From Tenebrio molitor (lineage: Eukaryota; Arthropoda; Insecta; Coleoptera; Tenebrionidae): a DNA stretch of 64,000 nucleotides. The stretch spans positions 16,182,001 to 16,246,000 of the forward strand of contig NC_091053.1 of assembly GCF_963966145.1 (NCBI RefSeq). Reading direction: 5' to 3'. Every line of letters begins with the position of its first letter. Position 1 is the stretch's first letter. Shown one piece after another: positions 12,601 to 24,149 of this stretch. Made by a program: the position numbers and the translations under genes. The notes under the pieces were generated by a model that was given only the letters and a program-made list of their open reading frames with translations, was not told the origin of the DNA and ran no database searches.

Positions 12601-13794
12601 TTGTTGTTTAATTTTTTAATGCAACAAATAATGTATATTTATTAATTATGAAAATAAACAATTTATAGGAAACTTAATACAAGAAAACAATAATAATTAC
12701 ATAATTAACGTAAACAAAACAAAGTACGTAAACTAAAACTATAAAAGAAAAATTTCTTCCAAAATTGGAGAATTTGGTAAGCTCCCCAAAATGATGGCAC
12801 CATTACCGCGTTGGATTGCAAGAGAAATCCTTTGTTTCAAATAATATGTTGCTTTAGAATTTATTTGGTATTAAAATAATCCTTGACATTGAAAGAATCA
12901 TTTTGTGATGTTTAACTAGTTCCTACTTTTTGACCAATAATGACTGGTAATTGACCGCTCAAGGACCGGTCAACTTTGACCAAAAATGAATGACCGGTCA
13001 TTTATCCATCCCTAATTTACACACAATTTCAAATCCATTTCCGCGTCAGCCCTTCCAGTTTCGAAATTTTGTCCCCATTATTGAAAACATGATTAAAAAT
13101 TATAAATAGGTATAAAAACACACCTTAGAACATATTTTTTTCACGCAGCCGCCGCTTCACTGCCGCCAGATATTTGACAGGCGTCAAATCTGACGTATGG
13201 GAAATTTTTCCCGCACCGCTACACATCGGTAACATGGGCACACTCTTTGTGTCACTCTAAACATTTGTGAACAATCTGGGGTAGCGTGATTATTCCTCCA
13301 ATTTAAATTTATGAACGGTGTTTGGGTAACCTTTGTACCTACCCAGAGTATTTATGAACGCGCTCCTGAATTCCAACGCGCCAAACGTCGGCGACACACG
13401 CGGTTCGCACCTGTAAGTGACACCAACATGCGATTGGTGAATGTTTACGCAGCACAGCTCTGATTACAATGTGACAATACACAAGCAAATAACGACTCCA
13501 GATTCGTAACAGCGAAATAGTTATTACATTGATTAAAAAAATTGAAATTCACGCATAGTTATCCGTGCATGACTACTTCTGTTTTTGACTTCACGCACTG
13601 TTTTTTATTAGTTAGGTACATGGTCACTGCATTGAAACTTCAGAGTTCCTTCAAAAATTTGAATTTTTTCTGTCATCCACTGAAAAGTCTTTTAAAAAAA
13701 ATGTTCCAAAATTCGCTTTCACTGTTTTCATTTGTTGCAAAAACACAAATTTTCGGTGCACTTCAAACACAGCCAGCGGCCATATATTGGGTGA
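12601..13794. other. Spacer without recognised gene
   Basis: AT-rich sequence. Near 12930-13010 there is a cluster of gaccggtca-type motifs on both strands, and a GC-richer patch lies at about 13140-13440. No exon with family resemblance was found on either strand. Confidence 0.5.
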
Positions 13795-14062
13795 TTCAAA
13801 ATGATTGTGGCCAAGTATGGCAAATATGTACGAAAATTTATGTGGCAACTGTGTGGATAGGGTAGAGTTGACATTTCCTTGACAGTTCATAGTCGCGCAA
13901 TTTTGTAAGTTGTCAAATCAATGTGTAATGGAATTGAAAAAATCAAATGCACGCTTATGAAATGTCATACAAATGTCAACTCTACCCGATTTACACAGTT
14001 GCCACATAAATTTTCGTACATAGTTGCCATACTTGGCCACAATCATTTTGAATCACCCAATA
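13795..14062. mobile_element. TIR element with about 75-bp arms
   Basis: The left arm starting tattgggtgattcaaaatga is repeated in reverse at 13985-14062. Both arms include ggccaagtatggcaa and acgaaaatttatgtggcaac. Flanked by TA-rich sequence, no coding frame. Confidence 0.85.
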
Positions 14063-14533
14063 TTAGCTGACGCTAACAGCATCAATCAATCAGTTGAGAA
14101 TGAATTAATGTTTTTCACTGATTTCAAAAATTGTCTTCAACGTAAATTTGATAAATATAAAAAGACTACCACCTTTAATTTATCACTTTTACTTTCTTGA
14201 AGTTTTTTTGACACTTTTTACAAAGAAAACTTGCGAAAACGGGACTATTTACACGCCGCGATAAACGAACAAATAGACTGTTTTGAGTTCCCGCTCGACG
14301 CATCGCATGGACAACGTGAGCCGCGGCTTGTGACGTCAGATCACGTGACACAAGCTTTGGTCGCGGCCTCTATCTATCTCGGAGGTTACGATTGGTACAG
14401 TACTGAATTTAACTGGAAATCACTGATGTCTATGGTACCATAGAGATCAGTGTTGGAAATGAAATTTTTATTTTTGATAAATGTCTAAAATTCCCTAGAA
14501 TGTGGAAAAATTCCCTATGTCCCCATACGAGGC

Positions 14534-15067
14534 TAAAGGGCCCCACAGACTGGGTTTTTGTTCGACGAACAAGTCTGTTCGAACAAAAACAATGCAAATC
14601 TGAAGTGTGTGCCCGGAAAATCGTCGGTTTTGCTGGCGAACAAAAATGAGGAAAATTTTCAGGTTTACCCTGATTATGTCCGTCGAACTTGTTCGACAGA
14701 CTTGTCAATTCCAGCAAATCTGAAGTGTGTGCGGTGAACGGTTTTAAAAAACGTCTGTTTTTGCAGTGGTGTAGTACCAAATAATAAAACCAGATTTCGG
14801 CGATTTGTATTTCGCGACAAATTATTGTTTGAAAATGACGGATTTTCGCCAGATTAACAGAAAGTTCTTACTGGAATTTATAGAACCCTTCGCAGTCTTC
14901 CGTGTTTATGGAAAATATATGCCGCCACTGCATACAAATATAACTTGATATTTATTCACTCATTAAAACCTTTAAATAATGCTGAAGTGTGTGTGCAACT
15001 CGTGTTCGTCGTTATTGTTCGAACAGACTTGTTCGTCGAACAAAAACGCAGTATGTGGGGCCCTTTA
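14534..15067. mobile_element. TIR element with AAAGGGCCCCACAGACTG ends
   Basis: About 534 bp. Inverted ends include GTTCGACGAACAAGTCTGTT, itself partly palindromic. Sub-terminal ctgaagtgtgtg motifs occur several times in both orientations. No transposase frame. The superfamily is uncertain. Confidence 0.8.
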
Positions 15068-15302
15068 CATTCCCTAAAATAGGAAAATTTACAATAAAAA
15101 TGACACAATAAAAGAACCAAATATGTAGTTCCTCTTGTGTTTGTTTCGGCGGCAGCAATTTGAATTCAAACTGGGATATTACAGCAGTGACAATAATATG
15201 ACAATTTAAATCTTTACCAACTGTCTAATTTGTATTTATTGTGTAAAAAAATCTAACAAAAAAAAAAGGTCCAGCTAGGTCATCATTACAAAAATGAATG
15301 TA

Positions 15303-16649
15303 CGGTTGGTGGACAAAAAAAACTGGGACAAAAATGACAACTATTCAAATCGAAATTTGGCAAATTTGCACCGTTTAATTCAGGCTTGCGAACAAATAGG
15401 TTAACTATGATATGATGACATAAGACAAAAATGCCACGTGTGACACTTACAAACATCAAATCGAATTTTAGATTTCATCCGTTTTCAATTCCTTTTTTAA
15501 ATCCACACAATTTATAAAAACACGTAGGTAAAGGTAAGTTGAATACTTATATATTGCATATTTGTTTAAAACAAGTTGTTAACGAACAAAAAACCTAAAC
15601 CTAATACTTCGTCATTGCACCATTATTTATCAATGACCATCTGTTCGACAGTATTTGGACGAAACTCATTTTTATACATAATTGAGGTCATACGCCCCCA
15701 AATACTTTCTATTGGATTTAAGTCGGGTGACTTGAAGGCCACGGTAAAGTACGCACCCCTTGCTCATCCAAGAACTCTCTAACAACCCTGGCTCTATGGA
15801 CATGACAGTTATCGTCTTGAAATATAAAATTTCGTTCACCAAACACATGTGTTACTGAGGGAAGCATTATCTCCCTCAGAATTCTAACATAAACCGGTGC
15901 TCTTAGCCTCTCCTCCACATTTGCACAAACTCCTGGGACCCTAATGCTGATGCATCCCCATACATTGACTACAAATCGTTCACTTCGATTGGTGGCGTGA
16001 ACTTATTCTTCATTATATCTTGTCCCTACAGCTCTATATACGCGGAGCCGTCCAGTGTTAGAAGACTGGAATGTCTTTTTATCAGAAAAGACTACCGCAT
16101 CCCATATATTTTGATGAATATAATTATTCTTAAGCAAGCATAACTCTTTGTTGTTTATTCTGTGCAGTTAAAAATTTTTTTTTGCTGCACATTTATTATT
16201 TAATTCAGATTTCTTTATTCTTCTTCTTGTTGTTTTTAAAGAAGCAGGAAAATTCGTCTCCTGTCGAGCTCTGATGGCGGTTTGAAATGGATGTAAACGA
16301 AGAAAGTTTATCATATCAAAATCTTTATTATCTGTGGTAACTTTTGGACGGCCAGAGCCTGGTCTTCTTACAATGTTACCAAAAGTTTTTAAAGTTTTTG
16401 TTTGACGAGCAAAACAGTGTTTTTGCTAACGTTTAGCTCGTTAGCAATTGCTCTTATGGTAATACCCTCCCCAAGGCGTTGTCTAATTACGTGGTTTTGT
16501 AATTCTGTTAGATTTGGCATTATATCTGACAAGATAACTGTCAACAGTGTTTGTAAAAGTCAGTTTTATTTTGACTTTATTTTGACAATTAAAGCTTGAT
16601 ACAAACGTAAGAAATTTTGCGTGTCCCAGTTTTTTTTGTCCACCAACCG
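15303..16649 (-). mobile_element. Decayed Tc1-like transposon
   Basis: Terminal inverted repeats CGGTTGGTGGACAAAAAAAA (left) and complement (right), each directly flanked by TA (15301-15302 and 16650-16651), the target of the Tc1/mariner superfamily. The only frame inside is a broken Tc1 transposase on the minus strand. Confidence 0.9.
15623..16520 (-). pseudogene. Tc1 transposase pseudogene
   Basis: Starts at 16520 with MPNLTELQNHVIRQRLGEG and a helix-turn-helix (IRAIANELNVSKNTV). The central part is decayed. A frame at 15918-15718 holds FIFQDDNCHVHRARVVREF, the second catalytic Asp region. After a one-base frameshift near 15732 the neighbouring frame gives SPDLNPIESIWGRM, with the catalytic Glu, and ends at TAA 15623-15625. 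The D...DLNPIE spacing fits Tc1-type DD34E. At about 300 codons with several frameshifts it cannot be active. Confidence 0.88.
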
Positions 16650-16923
16650 TACCTATTATAAAAAGAATGTCAAACTTTTTGATCCATTAACACCGCAATT
16701 TACCTCGAAAATCCACGTGGCAACGCCGCGACATTTTGATCTGGGGGAATGAAAAGTTAAAAGGTTAGGTTTTGTGTTGAACGGTGTCAGGAGCAAAGTA
16801 AAAAAAACAAACAAATTTAATGAAATACACTCACCGGCACAAAAAACGACTTACTTTGAAGTAAGCAACATTTATAATTCTATTTTTAAAATTGTAATAA
16901 ACAGTGTTCACTATACAATGTAT

Positions 16924-17132
16924 AGTTGACTCAAGTTGCAAAAAACCACTTTTCATTTGCAACAGCATTTTTTTCTTATTTTTGAACCAAATAAAGGCAC
17001 AAAGGAACCAGGAAATCATGGTTTGGATAGAATACTTTCCATATAAGTACAGTTTTAAAGTAATTTCAAGTGACTAATGCCATAAAAGTGTTGTTGCAAA
17101 TACAAAGTGGTTTTTTGCAACTTGAGTCAACT
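16924..17132. mobile_element. MITE with AGTTGACTCAAGTTGC ends, copy 2
   Basis: Same family as 11283-11491 and 53936-54128. The ends and central ccatataagtacagttttaa are all recognisable. Confidence 0.85.
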
Positions 17133-17390
17133 TTATATCGTGTTTGTTTTCAACATCCCCCGATGGTTGCAAGGATTGCGAGATCTGTGAATTTTTTTTA
17201 AACGTCAAAAAAAAAAACGTTGGTCAAGAATCCGTGTCCGGATTAGTAGATGCAAGATTATCTTGATTATCTTCCATATTCGTGTTTTGTGACAGAATTT
17301 GGATAAAACAAAAGGTGACTAGATCAAATTTTTACTTTTAAAATTGAGACATTCCAAGCGCCACAAAAATCCCTAAATCGACTAAATATT

Positions 17391-19559
17391 TTTGTTTAAA
17401 AACGGGCAAATTACAAAATATAGTATAAAAAAAGTCGTTTCATAAGAACTTGAAGCTCTCATTCTTTAAAATCACTCGTGGCTACACCACCTTTTTTTAA
17501 ACTTGAATTTGTGCTTCAAGACTGGTCTTATGAAACTTGTTTTTTAAGGTAGGTACTATTTCAAAATTCTAGTTACATATAACATGAAAAACGTAATTTC
17601 TCTAAAATCCTAGGAAATAATTTTTTGTTGACACTCCTGTACGTGTTGAAATAGGTAAGGGGAGTTTCCTTATTTGAACCACCTCCTAATTTGACTGAAG
17701 GAATACGCACAACGAGCTCACACTTTTTGTAATTTGTATTGTCGTGGCAATATCGGAATGAAATCTAACAAATTCGTTTCAACAGTTGAATAATTACCTA
17801 TCCCTAATTGTGTTATAAGTGATTTCCAATGGCACCAAACGGTAATTACATCATTTATTCAAAATAATGAATTTTATGTGGATTATAAATATCCAGCTAC
17901 ATTAGTAGGTGGACAGATTCGTTACCAAATATTCAGACATATTAACCATATTACTTAATATAGTTTTACAACGTTTTGTGACTATAAATTCCAAGATTTA
18001 AAGAAATTTTATAACTGCAATAAGAACAAAGTCATATTGTTCTTCTATACGATCCGATCCTGTCACCGGAATATTCCGAAAAACACCTTCCGGATTTAAT
18101 GAATAAATCGTCTTCGAGTCTCGATCCCATCAACTCCCTTCGAAACACAGGTACGAATTCGGAAGATTTTCAGGCACGTGTCCACCATTTCACGTCATGA
18201 CAGTTAGTATGTAATAGACATAAAATATGTCGCACTCTTATATAGTTTGTCCAGCGAGAGATTGGTTGACATAAAAGTCACTAAATTCTACGTAGAGAAA
18301 GGAGTTAACTAGTGCACGTAAAATTTGAAATATATCCTTCAAGCAGTAACATTTTTGCCCTGGAATTATGCTCTAATTAATGTATTCTAGTGCATTTTGT
18401 AGTGTTGGGTTAATTTAATACAATTTAAAATCTCCCAATCTCTCGCTGGACGAAGTTTAGCAGAATTAGGCGTTTTGCAAAACAGCGTCACTTTGAATAA
18501 TCACTTACAATTATTCAAAATGACCTGCCGTTTACAGTCATTTTGTAAAATGCCTGATGGCAGTTAGGCATATTGAAGACATCGCAATATACTGTATAAT
18601 AATAAGTATTAGATATATGGCACTACTATGCGGTCGCGAAATGTCATTTTGAAGGTAGCGTGTTCAAAATAGTTATTTTCGATACCGGTTTCAGGAACAT
18701 TTACTGAAATTTTTAATGTTGGCAGTGACTCACAGTGAGTAGTTGCTAGATGACCACTGCACTTCACGACCAAGGAGGCTCATTTTAACTTCCTTGTTAA
18801 CGACACTTTAAATTCAAAACTTGCAATTGTTCGTCTAGTTACCAGTGTTACAAACCCTTTATATTTGCCAAATATAATTTTCCTGGCATTATGTTTTGAA
18901 CTTTTCTTTTTATTGTAAATTTACAATAAGGGCAAAATAGAAAAAATACTGTATTACACTCGTTTTATAAGTCATTTTGTCGCACTTGTTTGCTTTATAG
19001 CACTCTTCGCTGCGCTCCTCGTGCTCTAAAAAACGCGTGTGGCAAAATTGTGTCTTATAAATCGTGTATAATAAATTACTATTGTAAAGAATATTATGTG
19101 AATTTTTATACAACAGAACGTCTCTCACGTCTCAACTATAACAGCTGTAATACGACTTTTGGTGATCGTTTTGTAGAAATATGTGTACACTGCTAGAATG
19201 TTTCGGAAAAATTTTGCTCTATCTGGTGTAGTTTTGGATACAAAGAAACACAGAATTTATTATTTGATTCTGTTATTGTTGCTTTTGCAGTTTTTGTCAA
19301 TTTACCTTTGTGTTTTTAAAGTTAAACAGTCTGTTTGACAATTAGTGAGGTTTGCGTAACAAAAACGTCCAAAAATATTTCTCATCAGCTTTGATTATCT
19401 AACTTCTTACTTGTAACATCACAAGTACCTACCTTTATAACCTATAAAGATTGCTAAATCGTAGTTTCCATAACGACCAACAAGTATTCGGTAAGTTAAA
19501 CTTATTGTGCCGTTAACGAATCGATAGACAATAGTATATTAAAGAACAAGTTTTATATA
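17391..19559. other. Repeat-rich upstream region of Or copy B
   Basis: Counterpart of 126-1980. No gene seen. Contains the same foldbacks, plus about 265 bp (18704-18968) that copy A lacks. A foldback around 18960-19075 is shared with copy A. Confidence 0.6.
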
Positions 19560-20412
19560 CCGGGTGTATTATGAAAAACCTTTGGTGCTATAACTTCCTT
19601 ATTTTTTATCCGATTTTAATAAATGATATGTCAAACAAAATCGTTTTAAATGGGCTACAATTTGAACTGATCCAATATTTGTTCTTCAGTTCTGTTTTTG
19701 ACAAATAATAGTCAACTTTTTTTTTTCAAATGGCACTATGTATTAACTTTTTTTTGCCCAGTTTTATAGAGATTTTTATTTTAAATATGAAAATATAAAC
19801 AACCATGCTCATGCATAGAAGCAAAAAGAAGAAATTAAAAAACGATGTTTTTTTTTTAAATTAAGCAGTCACATTAAACAGTAATAAAAGTGCATTCTAA
19901 TTTTGCAAAGTGACTAAGAGAGCTATGGACATTCAAGACAATGTCTATTTGACTCCGGCCAATAACAGAGATGATTTAATAAAAAGAATCGTAGCAGTAT
20001 GTGAACAAATACCACCAGAATTTTTATTAAACGCCGCAATGGGCGTCAGTGGAAGGTGTCGAATGTGCCTTAGAGAGAATGGAAGTAATTTCAAACATTT
20101 GCTATAGTAAAGTTACGGTTACTTGATTTTTGGAAATGCTATTTTTTTTATTAAAAACAAATTTTTGATTTTTTATTTTAATGTTTATGTATTCAGAAGA
20201 TAAACATCTATCAGAATAAAGATAAAAAAATATACAGTGCAACTTAAAAAAACAAAGTTAGCTGCGGTCTGTCAAAAATATAATGTTAAAAAAAAATTAT
20301 AGCATGTCGGGCTATAGTGTTTCTAAAACGATTTTGTTTGACGTATCATTTGTTAAAAACGGATACAAAATAAGGAAGTTATAGCACCAAAGGTTTTTCA
20401 TAATACACCCGG
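19560..20412 (+). mobile_element. TIR element carrying a transposase C-terminal remnant
   Basis: About 853 bp with inverted ends CCGGGTGTATTATGAAAAAC and complement, each about 45 bp, with TATA-rich flanks. Copy A has the uninterrupted site near 1982. It inserted into the dispersed repeat that starts at 19529. Only a small C-terminal piece of transposase remains inside. Confidence 0.9.
19910..20107 (+). pseudogene. Mariner/IS630-like transposase C-terminal remnant
   Basis: A 65-codon frame with LTPANNRDDLIKRIVAVCEQ, then PPEFLL, then GRCRMCLRENGSNFKHLL. This resembles the common insect mariner-like transposase C-terminus (DLxxRI...CxxI...RRCxxCIxxxGxxFEHLL). The upstream HTH and DDE domains are missing, so it marks an internally deleted, non-autonomous element. 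Confidence 0.7.
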
Positions 20413-20836
20413 TATATAAGTGTAGAAAACGACCCGTAGGGTAGTTTTCTATGGGACGAGTGCGCCAATGCCCTTATAAAACCAGTTTTTTATGTTATTT
20501 TTTTAGAATGTGCAATGTGCAAATTCTAGGGAATTTTGTATTAACGGATGCAACTACATCTGCAACAGATGTTAAAAAGTACAGTTTGAACATTAATATT
20601 GGAAGTTTTTTGGTGTAAATGACAACAATACACTGAAAAATTGATAAAAAATTTCTTAGAGATCTATTAGACCACGAGTGCATAAACGACTCCAAATTGA
20701 ATACAATAATATATTTTTAGAATTTGCGTCTCTAATAGGTCTATTATTGTATTCAACTTGGGAGTCGTTTATGGCCATCTATTAAAGCACTCGTGGTTTA
20801 ATAGATCTCTAAGAAAATTTTTATCAATATTTTAGT

Positions 20837-20837
<1 letters not shown>

Positions 20838-20873
<36 letters not shown>
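20838..20873 (+). repeat. (TTA)n microsatellite, retrotransposon 3' tail
   Basis: Twelve units of TAT/TTA. Read on the minus strand this is the (AAT)n tail directly after the retrotransposon body. Confidence 0.95.
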
Positions 20874-20874
<1 letters not shown>

Positions 20875-23389
20875 CACTGCCCGACAGACGAATCCAATTA
20901 CGGGGCAGGAAACTTTACGGCGTTCAGCAATCAACTTGAAAATATCATTGTCTTGTGACTCATTATAATAAGTGCACATTTGATGTAAAGGTGAAAACTT
21001 CAAAACATTCGTTCTGGGTGTGGATATGTAAAAAGTTCTCGACTGGCGAGTTCCTTTGTTAGGCACATGAAGAGAAATCTGACTCAGCAAGTCAGGACAG
21101 TCAATTTTGTATTTGATCAATTTTTTTTTAAAATTCATTGAAAAATTTCTTCTCCTGGTCTGAAGGTCTAGAAAGTCAAATCTTTTGAGTAAGTTCTGTT
21201 GAGAATAACCTCTCTCAGGATAGACACCATCAGTCTTAAATGCTAAGAATTTGAGAAAACGACGCTGAATAGTTTCGACTTTATCCACATATCTCTGATA
21301 ACTTGGATCCCAAATGATGCTGCCATACTCAAGTTTCGATCTTACATATGCACAATATAAGAGTTTTAATGTGTCAATATTTCTGAAGTGCATGGAACAC
21401 CTTATAATAAAGCCAAGTGCCTGAAATGCTTTTGCAACGACAACGTTTATATGTGGAACAAAGGACAATTTGTTGTCAAACGTAATACCTAAATCAACAA
21501 CCGATTGAACTCTTGCTAATTTCACGTTATTAATTCTATACTCAAACTCATCGACTGAGTTTGAGCAAGTCATCTTGAAGAAGCACACAGTCACTAATGG
21601 TAGAGATTTCACGGTACAACTTAAAATCGTCAGCAAATAGCAATTTCAAAGATGATAAGCCATTGACTATATCATTGATGAAAATCGAAAAAAAGAGGGG
21701 TCCCAATACAGATCCTTGAGGAACACCTGAAGTTGGAATCATTTCTTTAGATTTGAATCCCTTATAGAAAACATACTGCTTCCTTCCAGTTAGGTAAGAC
21801 TTAAAAAAAGTTAACAAAGAAGCAGAAAACCCAAAACTGTGTAATTTAGAGAGAAGAATATTGTGATCTAATCTGTCAAAGGCTTTTGAGAAATCCGTAT
21901 AGATCACATCAACCTGTTTTCTTTCATCAATACACTCAGCTGAAAACTGGGTAAAGTAGCAAAGATTCGAGATTGTAGAGCGTTTCAGAAAGAAACCATG
22001 TTGGCAGTTGGATAAATGGTTACATACTTTAGTAAATAAATACTCATGCAGAATGAACTCAAATGTTTAGGCAAAATTGCAGATAAGTGAAATTGGTCTG
22101 TAGTTACTAACGTCATACTTATCACCCTTTTTATGAACTGGGGTTATATATGAATTTTTCCATGTTGAAGGAAAGTCACTTGTTTTTAGTGCAAGGTTAA
22201 AAATGACTGAGAGAGGAAATGCAAGTGTAGCGGCACAATTGGGCAGCAGAAAAGCCGGAATGCCATCGGGACCAGTTGTTGATTTCGGTTTAATTTTCTT
22301 TAAAGCAGAAAGGACTTGAACTTCGGAAACCGAGCCAAAAGAGATAATGTGATAAATTAAGTTATCAGTTAGACTAGGACTTGAATTAGATTTGATATAA
22401 TTTACATTGAAATGATCAGCAAAGGCATCAACAATTTTGATTGGTGTAGAGAGTGTTTCACCGTTAAAGATCAATTGACTGGGAATACCGGAGGTACCTT
22501 TTATATTACTTAGAAAGCTCCAAATTTTTTTTGGATCCATCTTTATATCGTTTTCAACTTTTTTGAGATAGTCAATGTGAGCGGCATTGACTTTCTTTTT
22601 TACTTCAGCCCTAATTGTTTTGAATTTATTATAGTTAGTGACTGACCGATTTTTTTTTATAGCTACGCCACAGTTGCCATTTACATTTTATCATTTTTAT
22701 AATATTTGCTGTAAACCACGGGGGAAAAGATTTGCTGCTACCACAGTGCGTTTTGGCCACGCAGGTATCGAAAACACTGTATAGCTTATTATAAAACAAT
22801 AAACAAGCATAGTTTACATTGTCACAATTGTGAAGAAAGGACCAATTTATCTTAGAAAGATTATCATACAACTGCTGAATGTTAGCTTTCTTAAAATTCC
22901 ATTGCTTATATTTTAAATTACAGAATGATCTATTAGCAATACTAACATGCTTCAAAGTTATACAGAGTGATGGATGATGCGGATCTTCAGCTGTGAGAAT
23001 ATCATTGGCTTTAGTAATTTCACACGATTCGTTGCAAATGATCAAATCAAGATAACGACCATGATGGTTTGGTACATTGTTAAACTGTTTGACATCGAAA
23101 AAGTTTAAATAGTTGTATAAAATTGACAATTTTTGGTCATTTCCAATGCTATCGATTGGTAAGTCAGGTGAGTAATGGGAGATGTTAAAATCGCCGACAA
23201 GTAAAATCCTGTGTCCTTGAATATCGACAAATTGGGCCAATAATTGGAATAAAAGTTCATATTCAGATGCAGAGGATTTGGGGTGCATATATATAACGAA
23301 AATAAAAACAGTGGAAATATTATTGGAGCATTTAATACCAAGGATGTCAGTTGATGACAAAGTGTCAAATCCTGCCGAGGACAGATCTA
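20874..23389 (-). pseudogene. Non-LTR retrotransposon ORF2 (endonuclease-RT), broken
   Basis: Endonuclease remnant at 23389-22635: VGDFNIS and the EDPHHPSL variant of the SDHHP motif. The frame shifts at an A run near 22655. RT part 1 at about 22640-22067 has TGPDGIPAFLLPNC and SNYRPISLICNF, then an in-frame stop at about 22064. RT part 2 at 22063-21548 has YTDFSKAFDRLDH, SGVPQGSVLGPL and the FADD catalytic box. A deletion/frameshift near 21560 removes the segment after the RT core. The C-terminal domain (KLEYGSIIWDPSY, IQRRFLKF) continues to the tail. Several lesions and the 5' truncation make it inactive. Confidence 0.9.
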
Positions 23390-23480
23390 GTCCCATAGAA
23401 AACTCCCCTACGGCTCGTTTTCTACACTTGGGACTCGTGCGCCAAATCAACCCTTATAAAACTCGTTCTTTACTATACTA

Positions 23481-24120
23481 TTATTAGAGACGCAAATTCT
23501 AAAAATCAAAATTATGTTCACTTAGGAGGGACAAAATATTTGTATAAGGTAAAAAGTATTTGGTCATACGATACAAATATCGTGGAGATCCATTGAATTT
23601 GTAATTAGAGTTGGCCCTGGAACTGAAGCCGTAGGTCTTTTTGAATCGATACACTTATTTGTGTATAAATTAATGTTACAAAATGCTATCAGTGGAGTCA
23701 AACGAAGGGCCCGTTTGTGCTTAGAACCAAATGGTTAACACTTTCAATATCTGTTGTAACATTGTTTAATACAATAAACATTACCATTGTAATTTGTTCT
23801 TAATCCCTCGAATCCTTAATTCGCCATTTTCTGTTTTACAATTGTCATTAAATGTGACGTTTTCCGCGATAGTTCAAAATTAGACATGCGTTGACAGTTC
23901 CAGCGCCAACTCTAATTACAAATTCAATGGATCGCACGATAGTTTTCCGTCAAAAGTGACCTGGTTTCGTATGTACAATAAATTTCATTAATAAATAAAT
24001 AGTAATTTAACCGATTCCATTTATGTCAAAAAAGTAAATAATACAAATCTTCTTTTAATCACCTAATAAGCTATGTGCATTAATTTATTGACAAATCGGT
24101 TTAATCTTACGTTTTGGAAT
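23481..24120. other. Upstream flank of Or copy B
   Basis: Counterpart of 2265-2880; non-coding and AT-rich. Both copies have the same cagcgccaactctaatta segment about 200 bp before the first exon. No core promoter can be assigned with confidence. Confidence 0.5.
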
Positions 24121-24149
24121 TTATTCCAGCAGTTGAGAACCTCACCAAG

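Larger units (their letters stand above)
20838..23389 (-). mobile_element. 5'-truncated non-LTR retrotransposon (LINE)
   Basis: Reads right to left: endonuclease part, reverse transcriptase, then a C-terminal domain, ending in an AAT-repeat tail at 20838-20873. It is inserted at an aataatacact-like site of the dispersed repeat. No RNase H domain was noticed. The clade is probably CR1/Jockey/I-like; sequence comparison would be needed to decide. Confidence 0.88.
20710..23480 (-). mobile_element. Reverse-orientation dispersed repeat split by a retrotransposon
   Basis: Left end (20710-20835) and right end (23390-23480) are the two ends of the short dispersed repeat seen at 1958-2268 and 53413-53865, in opposite orientation. 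It lies head to head with the forward copy ending near 20710, so 20640-20835 forms a long hairpin. Its middle is replaced by the non-LTR retrotransposon. Confidence 0.7.

Noticed and set aside
20838..20873. Poly-Asn protein tail encoded by the repeat
   Set aside because: The run of Asn codons is the AAT tail of the LINE, not coding sequence.
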